A stretch of 64,000 bases of DNA, taken from assembly GCA_004123355.1 (NCBI GenBank), contig SCHM01000002.1, forward strand, positions 1,116,001 through 1,180,000. The letters run 5' to 3'. Source of the DNA: Amphirosellinia nigrospora. Lineage: Eukaryota > Ascomycota > Sordariomycetes > Xylariales > Xylariaceae. The translations under genes and the position numbers were made by a program. Positions 12,304 to 22,633 of the stretch are shown here, in pieces; position 1 is the stretch's first letter; each line of letters starts with the position of its first letter. The notes under the pieces are model-generated. The model was given only the letters and a program-made list of their open reading frames with translations, ran no database searches and was not told the DNA's origin.

Positions 12304-13159
12304 ATGCCTGGCCACGGGTTACCTAACGGCTCGGACCACATCCCACATATGCGCCAGGTTGCTTTTCCTTTAGATCCTGTAGTTCAAAGAGATTAGTAAG
12401 CTATTCATTTCTTTTCAACTCTACTAACGAGGCGTCTGTGTTTCTAGTGACCAGGATGTCTGTGTCTGCATTGCTTGTCATACCCGCTGCTTGAACAATA
12501 CCGCGCTCCGCAAACACGGCGACAAAGAGGGCCACTGCCCATTCGGATGCGTCTGCGGCTCTGCATTTGGCCGTTTGGATGTTCTGGAGCGACATATCAC
12601 ATCCAAGAACAAGGTTACTAAATATCCCTGTCCCCTCTGCGAATATGATGCAAAAGTATTTACTCGCGCCGACCACCTACCCCAGCACTTGAGAACTTTT
12701 CATAAGATTCCCTCAGGCAAAATTCCCGAACACTTTACTTCTAACATGGTGTACGATGGCGCTGTGGAGGACGCGATATCCCCGCCTCAGTCTATGCCTC
12801 CCTTCCCATGCTTGATCCCGGGCTGCATGAGGACTGGCGAACTCGCATATCTTCGGCAGGTGGATCTAGATGAGCACAACCTCTTCATGCATTATGTAAC
12901 CCAGAACACCCCCTCTGTTGAACAACAGCTGGACATCCCTCATATGAATTACGGCTCTCAGCAGAACCCCTATTCAAATATTGTCATGACGTTCGGACAA
13001 GATGGGCAACAAAACAACTCTTGGCAACCAGACCCAGCTGCAAACTACCAAGTTAACGGAGGCTTCCTGGAGAACGATATCGTTGTCGGAAACCTGAACT
13101 CCTCACTAGAGGACGAATTCAACTTCAACTTTGAATGGGACTTCAACTTTGATGTCTAA
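12304..13159 (+). CDS. C2H2-type zinc-finger protein with acidic aromatic C terminus
   Basis: Two exons, 12304-12395 and 12448-13159, separated by a 52-base intron with donor GTAAGC and branch CTAAC. The product is 267 residues with an unbroken frame. Finger-like elements: CIACHTRCLNNTALRKH-x5-H, CVCGSAFGRLDVLERH, YPCPLCEYDAKVFTRADHLPQHLRTFH (spans a C2H2 pair) and PCLIPGCM...DEHNLFMH. The tail is Asn/Gln-rich and ends in an acidic Phe/Trp motif (EDEFNFNFEWDFNFDV), resembling the FNFD motif at the other end of the protein encoded at 8694. Order and spacing of the middle fingers match that protein, suggesting a local duplication followed by divergence and loss of some fingers. A nuclear regulator is likely; the target is unknown. 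Confidence 0.83.
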
Positions 13160-13492
13160 TTTACTTTGCCCTGTCCCCTATTTGGCACTGGTGCACGGCG
13201 GGAAAGCAACGGGCAGTGGTGCTTTCTGGTGAATTGTTTATTATGGCTCAGATATGACGTTGGGGTTGTGCCCGTCAAGATTTTATAGGTTCCGTGGGCT
13301 TCGTATTTATAAGGCTGGATGGTACTATTTATTACATAGCTACTATGGTTTAGCAGAGCGATTGGAAGTTTCGGTTTGTCTTACTCAAATTATTTACTAT
13401 TCTAATTTACACTCTTCTCCAACCTCAACAATGCCATCTGAACTCTCTGTGTTATATGGATGGCAGCTCACAACCTACTAAAACTACTTCTC
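13160..13492. other. Convergent intergenic spacer
   Basis: About 330 bases between the 3' ends of the zinc-finger gene (+) and the oxidoreductase gene (-). It is AT-rich toward the right and presumably holds both polyadenylation regions. No gene is seen. Confidence 0.5.
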
Positions 13493-14659
13493 CTAATGCT
13501 TTACCACTATCTTTCCTCCCACATCATGCGAATCTAGCGCGCGATGCGCCTTCACAATATCTTCATACTCGAAGACCCTTGCGGGTTTCGCATCCCACCT
13601 CCCCTGCTCGACCTTCCGCACAATCGCCTGCAATGGGATATTTGACAACGAGAACTCTGGCGTACCCAGGGCCTTGCTGTGGAACAGACTGAAATGCACG
13701 CCAGCCTCCATATGCACCATAGGATTGAAGTCCTTCACTGGTTCCAGTCCTCCCAGCCATCCCGCTTGTAACATTCGGCCACCAGGCCTCGTCGACGCGA
13801 TAGATTCAAGAAGGACTCTGTTCCCGATGAGATTGAGCGTCTTGTCGAACTTTTGCATTCGTCTTATTCTCCTCCCTACCGAACAGGCCACTTTCTTCAC
13901 GTACCGCCTCCGAGGCCCCCATCTCCCTCAGCCACTCGAACCGCTCCTCGCGCCTCGTGGTAGCGGTCACAACTGCACCGGCATCAACAGCAAGATGCAG
14001 CGCTGCCTGTCCCAGAGTACTAGTGGCGCCGCGGATGAGGAGCTGCTCGCCCTCCTTGACGTCTAACACAGTGAACAGACACGACCACGCCGTGCAATAC
14101 GCTTCAGGCAGCGCGGCGAGTTGTTCCCATGATAAGTTGGTTTCTAAAGGGATCACGTTACTCGAAGACACAGTCACAAACTTTGCCCACCGTAACCACC
14201 AGGTCTATTACGGCCCAGCCCGCCCATCACGGCAGCGACTTTACGTCCGACGGGGAAGCGCCGGGCTTGGTCTAGACTCGAGGGGTCGAGGATAAGATTC
14301 AACAATGCCGACACACTCCAGGCTGGTGACGGGGTTTCATTCGTCCCCATTCGCCTCTGCGCATGTCTTTTTTGCGGATGGTCACGTTAGTGTGGGTTTA
14401 TGATTGGTGCGGCGTCCGGGGCGGGGGAGCTGTGTGCGGGAGGGTGCAGAGCGCGGAGTTTCTTGGAAGGAAGAAAGGATCTGGAATCACTACTACTTAC
14501 GCATCTCTGCATGGTTTACGCCGAAGGCGTGCACGCAGACTAATACCTCGTTGGTCCCTGGTACGGGTTTTGGGGCGTTGCTGTATGCGAGCACTTCTGG
14601 ACCACCGAAGGTTGAATGAATTGTTTCAAAGAGTCAGGGTCTTGCAAGACAAAGCACAT
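13493..14659 (-). CDS. MDR-family zinc-independent quinone oxidoreductase/alcohol dehydrogenase, frame-disrupted
   Basis: The minus strand encodes a medium-chain NADPH-dependent reductase of the quinone-oxidoreductase type. Recognisable in order are GGPEVLAYSNAPKPVPG, the catalytic-domain piece VLVCVHAFGVNHAEM, LECVGIVESYP, VGRKVAAVMGGLGR, the cofactor-domain block LLIRGATSTLGQAALHLA, FDKTLNLIGN and the C-terminal VGGKIVVKH. The start at 14659 begins MCFVLQDPDSLKQF. An intron of about 110-145 bases starts at 14500 (donor GTAAGT). The frame breaks at about 14617, 14290, 14205 and 13860, and a TGA falls in frame near 14335. Compared with its neighbours it has the densest damage over a short distance, so it may be a genuine pseudogene; consensus error is the alternative. 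The substrate cannot be inferred. Confidence 0.75.
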
Positions 14660-15773
14660 TGCTTTGTGAGGCACTCGTTGAGATACGACAAGTCCCAGGG
14701 GATGGTCAGGGTGTAATGTACGAATTACCTGCGATTCACTTCTAAAAGTCATCTTGAAGATATATACAGGTATATCGGCGCCTACCGTGCAAAGCCTCCT
14801 GGATTGGATGAATACACAATTAGTTATCAATCGTGCAAGAACGTGCTTACGCTGCCAGTAAAGTAACAAGACAAATCAAACTCGTCACTCTGGAAATATT
14901 GAAATCGGAGGTCCCCGGTTGCATAGCTGACCAATAAACATCATCAGCCCAACTAATCAATCGCCGCCTACATACCCAGACACATGCGCCGACCGCCGAT
15001 TTAGTCATATGATTCCTCGGATTAAGGAACGTGTATGAATATATTTCTCACTGAACAGCATGTTTTGATGGCGATCTTAACAAAAACTTGACGCTCTCCT
15101 CCAAAGGCCGGGCAACAGACTAATTTCAAACTTAAGTGAAGAGCTGCTTGAGAGGCCAAGAACTGACTAACCTTAGCCTAGAGTAGGTACCTAGGTAGGT
15201 ATGCGTGCTTGAGGGACTACCCGCAGCTAAATCGAATGCCCAGCACACTAGAACACACTTACCGCCATCTGCCGGAAGGTGGCTTAAGCATCTTCGCTAG
15301 TATCGGTGAGGGTTCACCTAGCGATAAACAAATATTGAAATCCGAGACGCAGAAGATACAGTCTATTTTCGACATGTCATATCGCTGGGGGTCATGAATG
15401 GGGATGGCTTACTAAGTTGATTGATTTCATATCTCATGCTAATAAAAAGGGTTCTTCTAACTCAAAAGAATTCCCAAAACGCCGGCTATGATGGGTATAG
15501 GTAGATGCCCTTGATGCCGAAGACATTTGATAAGAAAGACGCCACGCTCACACAAACTTCAAACACTCCTATCAAATGATCGATCCTTTAATACAACACC
15601 CGCCCCTATGGCTCAGTTCATGGCTCGTTCGTCAATTAAAGGTCGCCACAAGCCCCTTGCCTATGAATAATACAATCTTTCTTCGTAAATTCGCACAGTC
15701 ATTGCCGAATAATTGCTGTCACAATATCGTTAAGTCTCTTGGGCGAGCCCCAGGACCCTCTGCAAGCTTCTTT
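14660..15773. other. Intergenic, 1.1 kb
   Basis: No gene is seen. It carries the upstream region of the oxidoreductase gene and the 3' end of the DUF4050 gene at right. One copy of the 13-mer TACCTAGGTAGGT is at 15188-15200. Confidence 0.45.
15188..15200. repeat. Dispersed 13-mer TACCTAGGTAGGT, copy 1
   Basis: An exact 13-base sequence that recurs at 38032-38044 and 63706-63718, always in intergenic DNA. It contains the palindrome CCTAGG. Whether it is a binding site, a relic of a repeat, or a composition quirk is not known. Confidence 0.7.
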
Positions 15774-17036
15774 TCATGCCTTTAGCGGCCCCCGCATCGT
15801 CTTTAGTCGGGCTTGTGGGGTGGCATTTGGATCGCTACCAGCACTCAGTCTCCTGCCCAGAAAATTGAAGCTGAGTCGTCTTCCGATACTCATTCTCTTC
15901 TCGGTGTTACTGTCTTTCCTTTTCTTCTTGCGAACCGCCACGACGGGCGGTATCTCGACCGGTCGTGGGGGCCATTCTCCGTCTCGTTTCCATCCCACGA
16001 CACAGGCGCGTAGCACATCAGCCAAATTGACTGGGCAAGCAGGCGTCAATGCATGGATGATGATCTTATCGTAGATGGCGGAGTAGCTCGCGGGGGTGAT
16101 GGAAGCGCGCATTGGGTTCGCTACTGGAAGTAGAGGAGGAGGTATCGGTAATAATGTTTGAATCGGGTATTGAGATGAGTCCTCTTTAGCCTTGAGCTCT
16201 TTAGGCTCGTTGTCCACAGATGATACAGCAGTAGTATCGCCTGAAGTACGGGTCCCACTGGGACTCAGTGGTGCCGTGCCAGCCGTTGACTCGGGAGGCG
16301 AATCGGTAGGTGAGGATGGTGATGATGAATTTGAAAGTCTCCAGAAGGATAACCTCTTCGTCGCGGGCGAGGTAGGGGCTGATTCGGTGGGCTTGGGGCG
16401 AACACGAACTACTTTAGCACCGGTCCAAGCATCTCGTCGAGCAGCAAAACAGGCCAACCCAGAATTCCATTCCATTTCGGCCCGCGCTTCTCTCCTCCGC
16501 TTTGCGCTGCGAGCTAGTTCCGTCGCCTTGACAGTCGAGCCTACGGCATCTGGAGTCTCGAAACGATATGCCAATGGAGAAACCGCTTCGTTATTATCTT
16601 CATCGGAGAAGTCGGACAGCCATTCAGCCCGCGGACAGAAGTGGGCAAGGTCTTCCGAGATGGTACTGTATATGGAGGCGACGTCGTAATCATCGTCATC
16701 ACAGTGATACCCGTTATCATCAACGCTGGGCGCAGGCTCGTTTGCTTCGTCAACTTGACTAATAGCAGGCTGTTGTGGTTGTAAAGGCTCTATCTGTTCG
16801 ACGGGGTCTTCCGATACGGGTTTCCTCACACCCTCCGCGTCGGATGCTGGCGGCCAATTGAACACCCAGTCATTCCGTATCCTTTCAGCTAGGAAGCGCC
16901 GAATTGCTTCTTTTTGTTTCGCCTTATCCTTGCTCACGAGATCCGGATCATAGTCTCGTGACACAGATGGCTGCGAATGTTGTCGCAATCGCGATAAGGG
17001 CAGTTTCGTAGACTTGTAGAGATCAGAAAACAGCAT
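15774..17036 (-). CDS. Gag1-like clamp (DUF4050) domain protein
   Basis: A single uninterrupted frame of 420 residues. The N terminus MLFSDLYKSTKLPLSRLR, the segment KAKQKEAIRRFLAERIRNDW ending in FNWPP, the central RRDAWTGAKVVRVRP, and the C-terminal block NPMRASITPASYSAIYDKI followed by CPVNLADVLRACVVGWKRDGEWPP match the fungal DUF4050 family (Gag1-like clamp domain). The middle is Ser/Pro-rich and probably disordered, with a short acidic run DDDDYD. No membrane segment or signal peptide is seen, and the molecular role is unknown to me. Upstream on the same strand another frame (17259 to about 17070) encodes a plausible MEPPKPVNGAL leader that would join after a one-base shift, so the real start may be 17259. 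Confidence 0.78.
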   Translation of the reverse strand: MLFSDLYKSTKLPLSRLRQHSQPSVSRDYDPDLVSKDKAKQKEAIRRFLAERIRNDWVFNWPPASDAEGVRKPVSEDPVEQIEPLQPQQPAISQVDEANEPAPSVDDNGYHCDDDDYDVASIYSTISEDLAHFCPRAEWLSDFSDEDNNEAVSPLAYRFETPDAVGSTVKATELARSAKRRREARAEMEWNSGLACFAARRDAWTGAKVVRVRPKPTESAPTSPATKRLSFWRLSNSSSPSSPTDSPPESTAGTAPLSPSGTRTSGDTTAVSSVDNEPKELKAKEDSSQYPIQTLLPIPPPLLPVANPMRASITPASYSAIYDKIIIHALTPACPVNLADVLRACVVGWKRDGEWPPRPVEIPPVVAVRKKKRKDSNTEKRMSIGRRLSFNFLGRRLSAGSDPNATPQARLKTMRGPLKA

Positions 17037-19208
17037 CTTGGGTGTTGTTGTTGTCGTCGTCGTCGAGCGACCTCGGGGAAGATGGCCTGGGCTTCAAGAC
17101 GGCATTGGTGTCGCAAGCTAGTGGTTGACAATGAGCAGCAGCTTGCTCGCCTGTTATAGCTTGGCCAACCTGACCATCTTCAGATGTGGGGTGCGGGGGA
17201 CGACTGCTACTGGCGGTGGCGGGAATGAGAGCGCCATTTACCGGCTTTGGTGGTTCCATTTCAACTGGGGTACCTGGTTAGCTTAATGCGGGACGGGCAG
17301 TCTGGGAGTGTACATGACTAGGCCGAGAACAGGTGTGACATCAGTAGCGGGTTTCTGCTGATTCACGGGACTAGATTGGGACTTGACAAATAGAGAACAA
17401 GGTACGGCAATACCAGTAAATGAAATAAGGTCTCACGAGCTTCGCATGGGTACTAAAGTAGTACAGCTCCTTCGTGCCGCGAACAAGAGGAGTATGCTGT
17501 AAGACAACGCGACCGTACGTACTATGGCAAGGAGGGACGGTACTCACGGCTAGTTGAATAAAGTCGTTCGATTGCAGCCCCGTCGGCGGTCTAGTCGAAC
17601 ATCAGATGCAGGTCTGACTTGAGGGGAACGATCAACGTCTGGGGCGCCAAGATGGGCAAGCCCAAATCTGCATACTACTTAGTATAAGTATTATTACTGG
17701 CACATGCAAATTTGGCAGAAGACCCTGGATGCTTGGTTGGTGGGGAGGTTGGCTGCGAGTGGAGGATGGATGGGGTCAAGTCCATTTTGGGGCAAAATAG
17801 GTCGCGAGCACCAGACTAGGGCAGAGCAAAGGGGCACGAGCGTAGAGGATAAGACGGGTATGAATCTGCGAAGTAGTACTGCGAACGTACTCCGAAGAAA
17901 CACAACTAGTAACGGTGATACATCACCAAGTCGGAGAGTAGACGTGAAACTGACACAAGTAACGCACGTAACGAGCAACACACGAATACATACCTATTCG
18001 GTCAGAGACAGTCTCTGCAGAATGGCCTGGGCTCTACACAGTACCACAAGACATATAGCGTACGGAGTAGAGAGATAATTAGGACGTCGTGCCAAAGAAG
18101 AGTTTTCGATGCCTGCTGCAGGAGAATCCTAGTACGGTAGACTCCAGATTGTACGGTGTGGATTTACCGCCAGAAACTGGTTTGGTGAATGTTAAATTTG
18201 AGCTTGGCGCTTCTTTGTAACCTTGCTTGTGTGCAAAGCTCTCCGTAGATGTAGCAGACAGATATCAACCGATCACAAAGAACAATGACCCTTCTGCCGA
18301 GAGCGTTACCGCGTCTTAGCTAAGAGCTCGGTCAGTGTGTTTCACCTATTCGTCTCTTAGTCAAGAGGACACGAGCGAGCAATGAGATTTATCAATTTGT
18401 CACGAGACTGGTAGCTCGCTACAGACGGTGAGGCAGTAGGGTAACAGAGGAGGGGCTGGGATTGGGAGATCGGTGCCCGAACCAGGATATAACGTACGCT
18501 ATACTAGATGTTTTGTATTATAATAGAGCCGAAACTGTCGGTCGCTTTGGTTAGGACTTAGGATGATGAGGATAGCAATACCATACTTTGAGGTGGTTTG
18601 TTACTATAGGTAATGCCGAAAAGGCCAGAAGATAATAAATCTATTGGCGACTCAGAAATTGATGCCTAGCTCGGGGTCATCAGATAGGTTAATGATAATG
18701 ATACTTCAGATAGAGCATAACCATTGGAGATAACGGGAAATAAAAGAGGTACTGTATCTCTTATCGTCACATGATAGACATCTCCACTTATCACCTGCAT
18801 CAACATCATCAACACAGTAGGTATTGATATCAAAGTTCTGTTTCCTACAGTTGCAGACAACACGAACAGAGGGAAAAAATAACGATAAAGTGTTTTTCAT
18901 GTGGTATTTTCAAACTATCTTGTTGTCTCTCTTCGTTTTTAGAATCTGCAAATTGTCCCTGTAGCTGGGTATGCCTTGCAATCAGCAACTATTTCCCAAG
19001 CATTGCCGTACTAGACAATCTCAGTGTCTGCAAAAATGCCAAACAGAGAGAAGGGGTTCCCAACAAATGCGAAATCAGTTCCACATGAGCAACATCAATA
19101 GCAAAACAACTCATCAGAGGCATCAAACCATATCCCCCTTACTTGGCATGAGCCTTCCCATCTCACTCTAGCAGTTCCCTCAAGTTGCTGGATATGTGTC
19201 GTCATCTC
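17037..19208. other. Intergenic, 2.2 kb
   Basis: Contains the promoter side of the DUF4050 gene at left and the 3' side of the unrecognised gene at 19209. The middle (17640-18900) has no frame with protein-like composition. I see no repeat family or RNA gene. Confidence 0.45.
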
Positions 19209-20755
19209 TTATTTTTTTCGATTCTGTCGGACTGTCCTGATCACTGCGCGGCCACTCTTCGTCTCAACCAAAGTAGGTCGAGGTCGAGAGGAGGTATCCG
19301 GGATGCTAATATGATCTTCATCGGGACTTGACGAACGATAACGGGGCTCGAGAATCGCTTGTTTGATTCTACGACCATTGGCTTGTCGAGTCGCTCTCTT
19401 CGTACCTTGTGTCGAGGCTTTTTGAGCCTTGGGCTGTACCGCGGGCTTTCTGTTGGAGACCTTACGGCCGTTATTGGCTTTGCGACCCTGATAGACGCCC
19501 TCATCTTTAGCCTGGTAATACGGCTAGTTAGCGTAGCTACTCGGTTACTGCAAACCCTTGATTCTATATATGACTTACTTTGTGACCTTGATGATCATTC
19601 CCCGGGTGCCCATCTAGGTGTGCACCTCCAGCGAGATGATCCGGATATGGTTCAGGTCCTCTAGCCATGGATTGCTGGTCGAACATTAGAGGACCGCCAT
19701 ATCCGACGCTGGTCTTCCTATTCAGAGCGTTAGCGACCAGGCCAGCAGTGCCAGTCAGCTTCATCATGTCAATGCCGCCAATGAATCGACTATCTGTTCT
19801 GAATGCCGCCGTAAGCGGAGCTGGCTGTCCGGCACCAATACCGTCAGACACACCAGGGGCAGGTGGTAGTTGGCCGTCGGCGATTCCAAGCGCTCGATCG
19901 AGATTACGGGAGTTCTCGTGGCAGCGAGCCGAATCGTTATCAGTGAAGAAAGCAAAAGTTCCAGGAAGGGGACTTCCGTACTCCGGCAGGCACGCGGTGA
20001 GGCCATCCGCGACAATGATATCAATGAGCCGTATGCTGTTGGCGACAAGACTTTTCGCAATTGTATCTGCAACACGTCGGTCGAAGCCTTCCATACACAG
20101 CCGACCAAGATGCATCCGCATGTCATAGGGGAGAGGTCTGAGGGGGACGATTGAATCGGTCGCGAGAACACAGTATTCTCATACATCATCTCGTTGAGGA
20201 CAGCTTCTCGCGCACCAGTGATGCCGAGTCCGATGCCTGCTTGCACTCCTATGAGCCACAGGCGCTCGGCCTCGTCATGTATCATGTGGTCATAGCCCAC
20301 CATGAACTCCAGCGATTGAAATGCAGACGGCGGAAGTCCTGGGATACTCTAAGTCAGCTATTGTTATGTCGTGTGCGACTTGAAATGGTCCAGAAGCTTT
20401 CGGACACTATCTTGGCCCAGAAGGGGATGTCTGTGCTCTGAAAGTTGCCAGAACAGGAAGAGAATGACTCCGATAATCACTCACCTTGATCTCCACCAAG
20501 ACGCCGGTCGATGTCATCTATATTGAAATCACAGAGTCCATCTCGGGTCGGAGTCAATTGAGTGGTAGTAGTAGCCGGAACTGGAGCGGCACCCGAAATT
20601 AGAGTCGGACCCGGAATAAGGCCTGGGGTTGAAGATTCGGCCTGATAATCTTTTCTGTTCATGTCTGGGGTATCCGATCTAAGACGCGGGTCCAGAAGAG
20701 ACTGGTCTAAATGGCTGTCATTGAACTCATGCTTGACTCCTACGTCGTCCGCCAT
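19209..20755 (-). CDS. Unrecognised three-exon protein with basic C terminus
   Basis: I do not recognise this family. Exons on the minus strand are 20755-20485, 20338-19579 and 19511-19209, separated by a 146-base intron (donor GTGAGT, branch CTGAC) and a 67-base intron (donor GTAAGT, branch CTAAC). The product is about 444 residues. The N terminus (MADDVGVKHEFND) is acidic and proline/threonine-rich; the middle is a compact helical-looking region (HDEAERLWLIGVQAGIGLG, LGRLCMEGFDRRVADTIAKS); the last exon is strongly basic (GRKANNGRKVSNRKP ... RQNRKK), suggesting nuclear or nucleic-acid association. Exon lengths sum to one base short of a whole number of codons, and the frame switches near 20145-20165, consistent with a single missing base. 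No signal peptide or membrane segment. Confidence 0.65.
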
Positions 20756-22633
20756 GGCGAGCAACTAAGTGAGTACTGGGAATAAACAGATGCTTAACAG
20801 AAAAAGGGAGGGCTTAAGATGTAATAAACAGAGACCAAGAAGGAATCGTTGGTTATGGTGAACAGTAATCTATGCCAGGGCCGAAGGGTAAGAAGGTACC
20901 GGGATAAACGAGAGGTAGATCGAGGGTAGTGAGGTGCTTGGGGAATTACTGCGTACTTAGGATGGGCGTTATCCCAGCAACAGCATTTTAAGTCTTGACG
21001 ATATACACAACCTGCCCAGCGCCGTTTTACCCCGCCATACTGCTATGTCACTCGCCTTACAGCGCCAGCAAGAAACAAAATAGCTGTGCAGAAGAGCTTG
21101 TTTATGAGTTGATTATGTGCCTTCCTGAGGACAACACTCTCCTTCAAGGTTGCAAGGTAACGCTATCTACCAACAACACATTCTCGATATTTCTCTAGAA
21201 GCGCGATTACATGGGTGCCGGTCAGCAAATATAGCTTTTGGCTTACTTGATATTACCATGTTGTCATTTATACATGAAGATGATATAACGTTGTGCATAT
21301 CTTACAGAATAGCATCTACAAGTATAATCAAGAGGTGTGCCCTAGATATCATAGGTGTTACAGCAGAGCAATAAAGCTCCTTCATTGATAAGCAATATCT
21401 ATGTTACTTGGTGTCTGGGACTAGAGGTATGCGTAGAGCAAGGCTATTAATAGCAAGGCAAGAGCTCCGGGTTGTTAATTTGTGCATCCGCAACTTAGTA
21501 GGAAGGAGCGTAGCCACAAGTGACACACTTAACAAATATTCAGCCATAAGTATTTCGAAATTATATTGTGCAGTTGCACTCGCACCTTTCCCCTTAAGTC
21601 GAGGTTTTCAAGGCAAATAGTGCAGGCATGCATTATCACGCAGTACAAGCAATGGGAAGGAACGCCCAAGCAAGAACATCCTTGCCTTGCCCTTCCAAGG
21701 TTGTTCTTGAATTAGAAGCTTCCCTATTTATGCCTCCGCTCATAATTACATGACGTGAAGTTATTGCGATTCACTAGCACTGAGAGATACATATCTTGCT
21801 AGCACTCGAGACAAATAGAATCAGGTTTATTGAGCACCTTTTATACTTTCTATATTAACCAATCCTTTGTATGGATGGAGCTATGGTACGTCTTGGAACC
21901 TACTGGATATATCTTTGAACAGCTAACTTTTCTTATACTGACCTACATATCTCTCTCTATCAGGCTATCATTTTAATTCAAACTGTACAACTTGCATCTA
22001 CTATGGCGGTTGCTATTTGTTGGGACATATTAAAACAGAAGCTATAAATATCAGGTCTAAAACCATTCAAAGGGCATGCTAAAGATAAGTTACCTTTGTA
22101 GTTAATGTTATCAGTATGATTACACGGAAGCAATGAGTTGAACACAGCACATGCTAAGTAAGAACAGGGAATTAGTATTTTGTCCAAATCTTGCAGACTA
22201 TTAGTGCTGAATGAGGACATGTTTGTTTTTGAGCATTATGTCCCGAGTGTCTTGTCCAAGTACTAGCAGCACATATGGACCATCATAAGGATTAGGCTAT
22301 GACTGGTACTGGGATACCGATGTATGAAATTTTACTACGTGCTGGCTTATAATGATATATTTGTAATGAATCACAGCGAACAAAACTCATACAAGCAAGA
22401 CTATCCATGCTGGCTTAAGTAGAATACCCATCTACGATTATTCATAGTGTTATTATTAATGTTTGTATAAACCTGACAGGATGATTTATGGGTGGCTCTC
22501 CATGACTTTCCATCCCTTGCCTACACTTGATAACCTGACTATAATTTGAGCGAGTGTTCCTTGGCAATAAATTACGTGCTAGGGTGAATTCCCGTTCACA
22601 GACAATAGCGTGTCCTATAGCAAGGCTCGCAGC
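20756..22633. other. AT-rich gene-free region, 1.9 kb
   Basis: From about 21000 to 22600 the sequence is markedly AT-rich, rich in TA steps and in stops in all frames. That composition is what repeat-induced point mutation leaves on old transposons, but no recognisable element remains. The left 200 bases form the promoter of the gene at 20755 and the right end is the 3' flank of the Ies2 gene. Confidence 0.4.
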
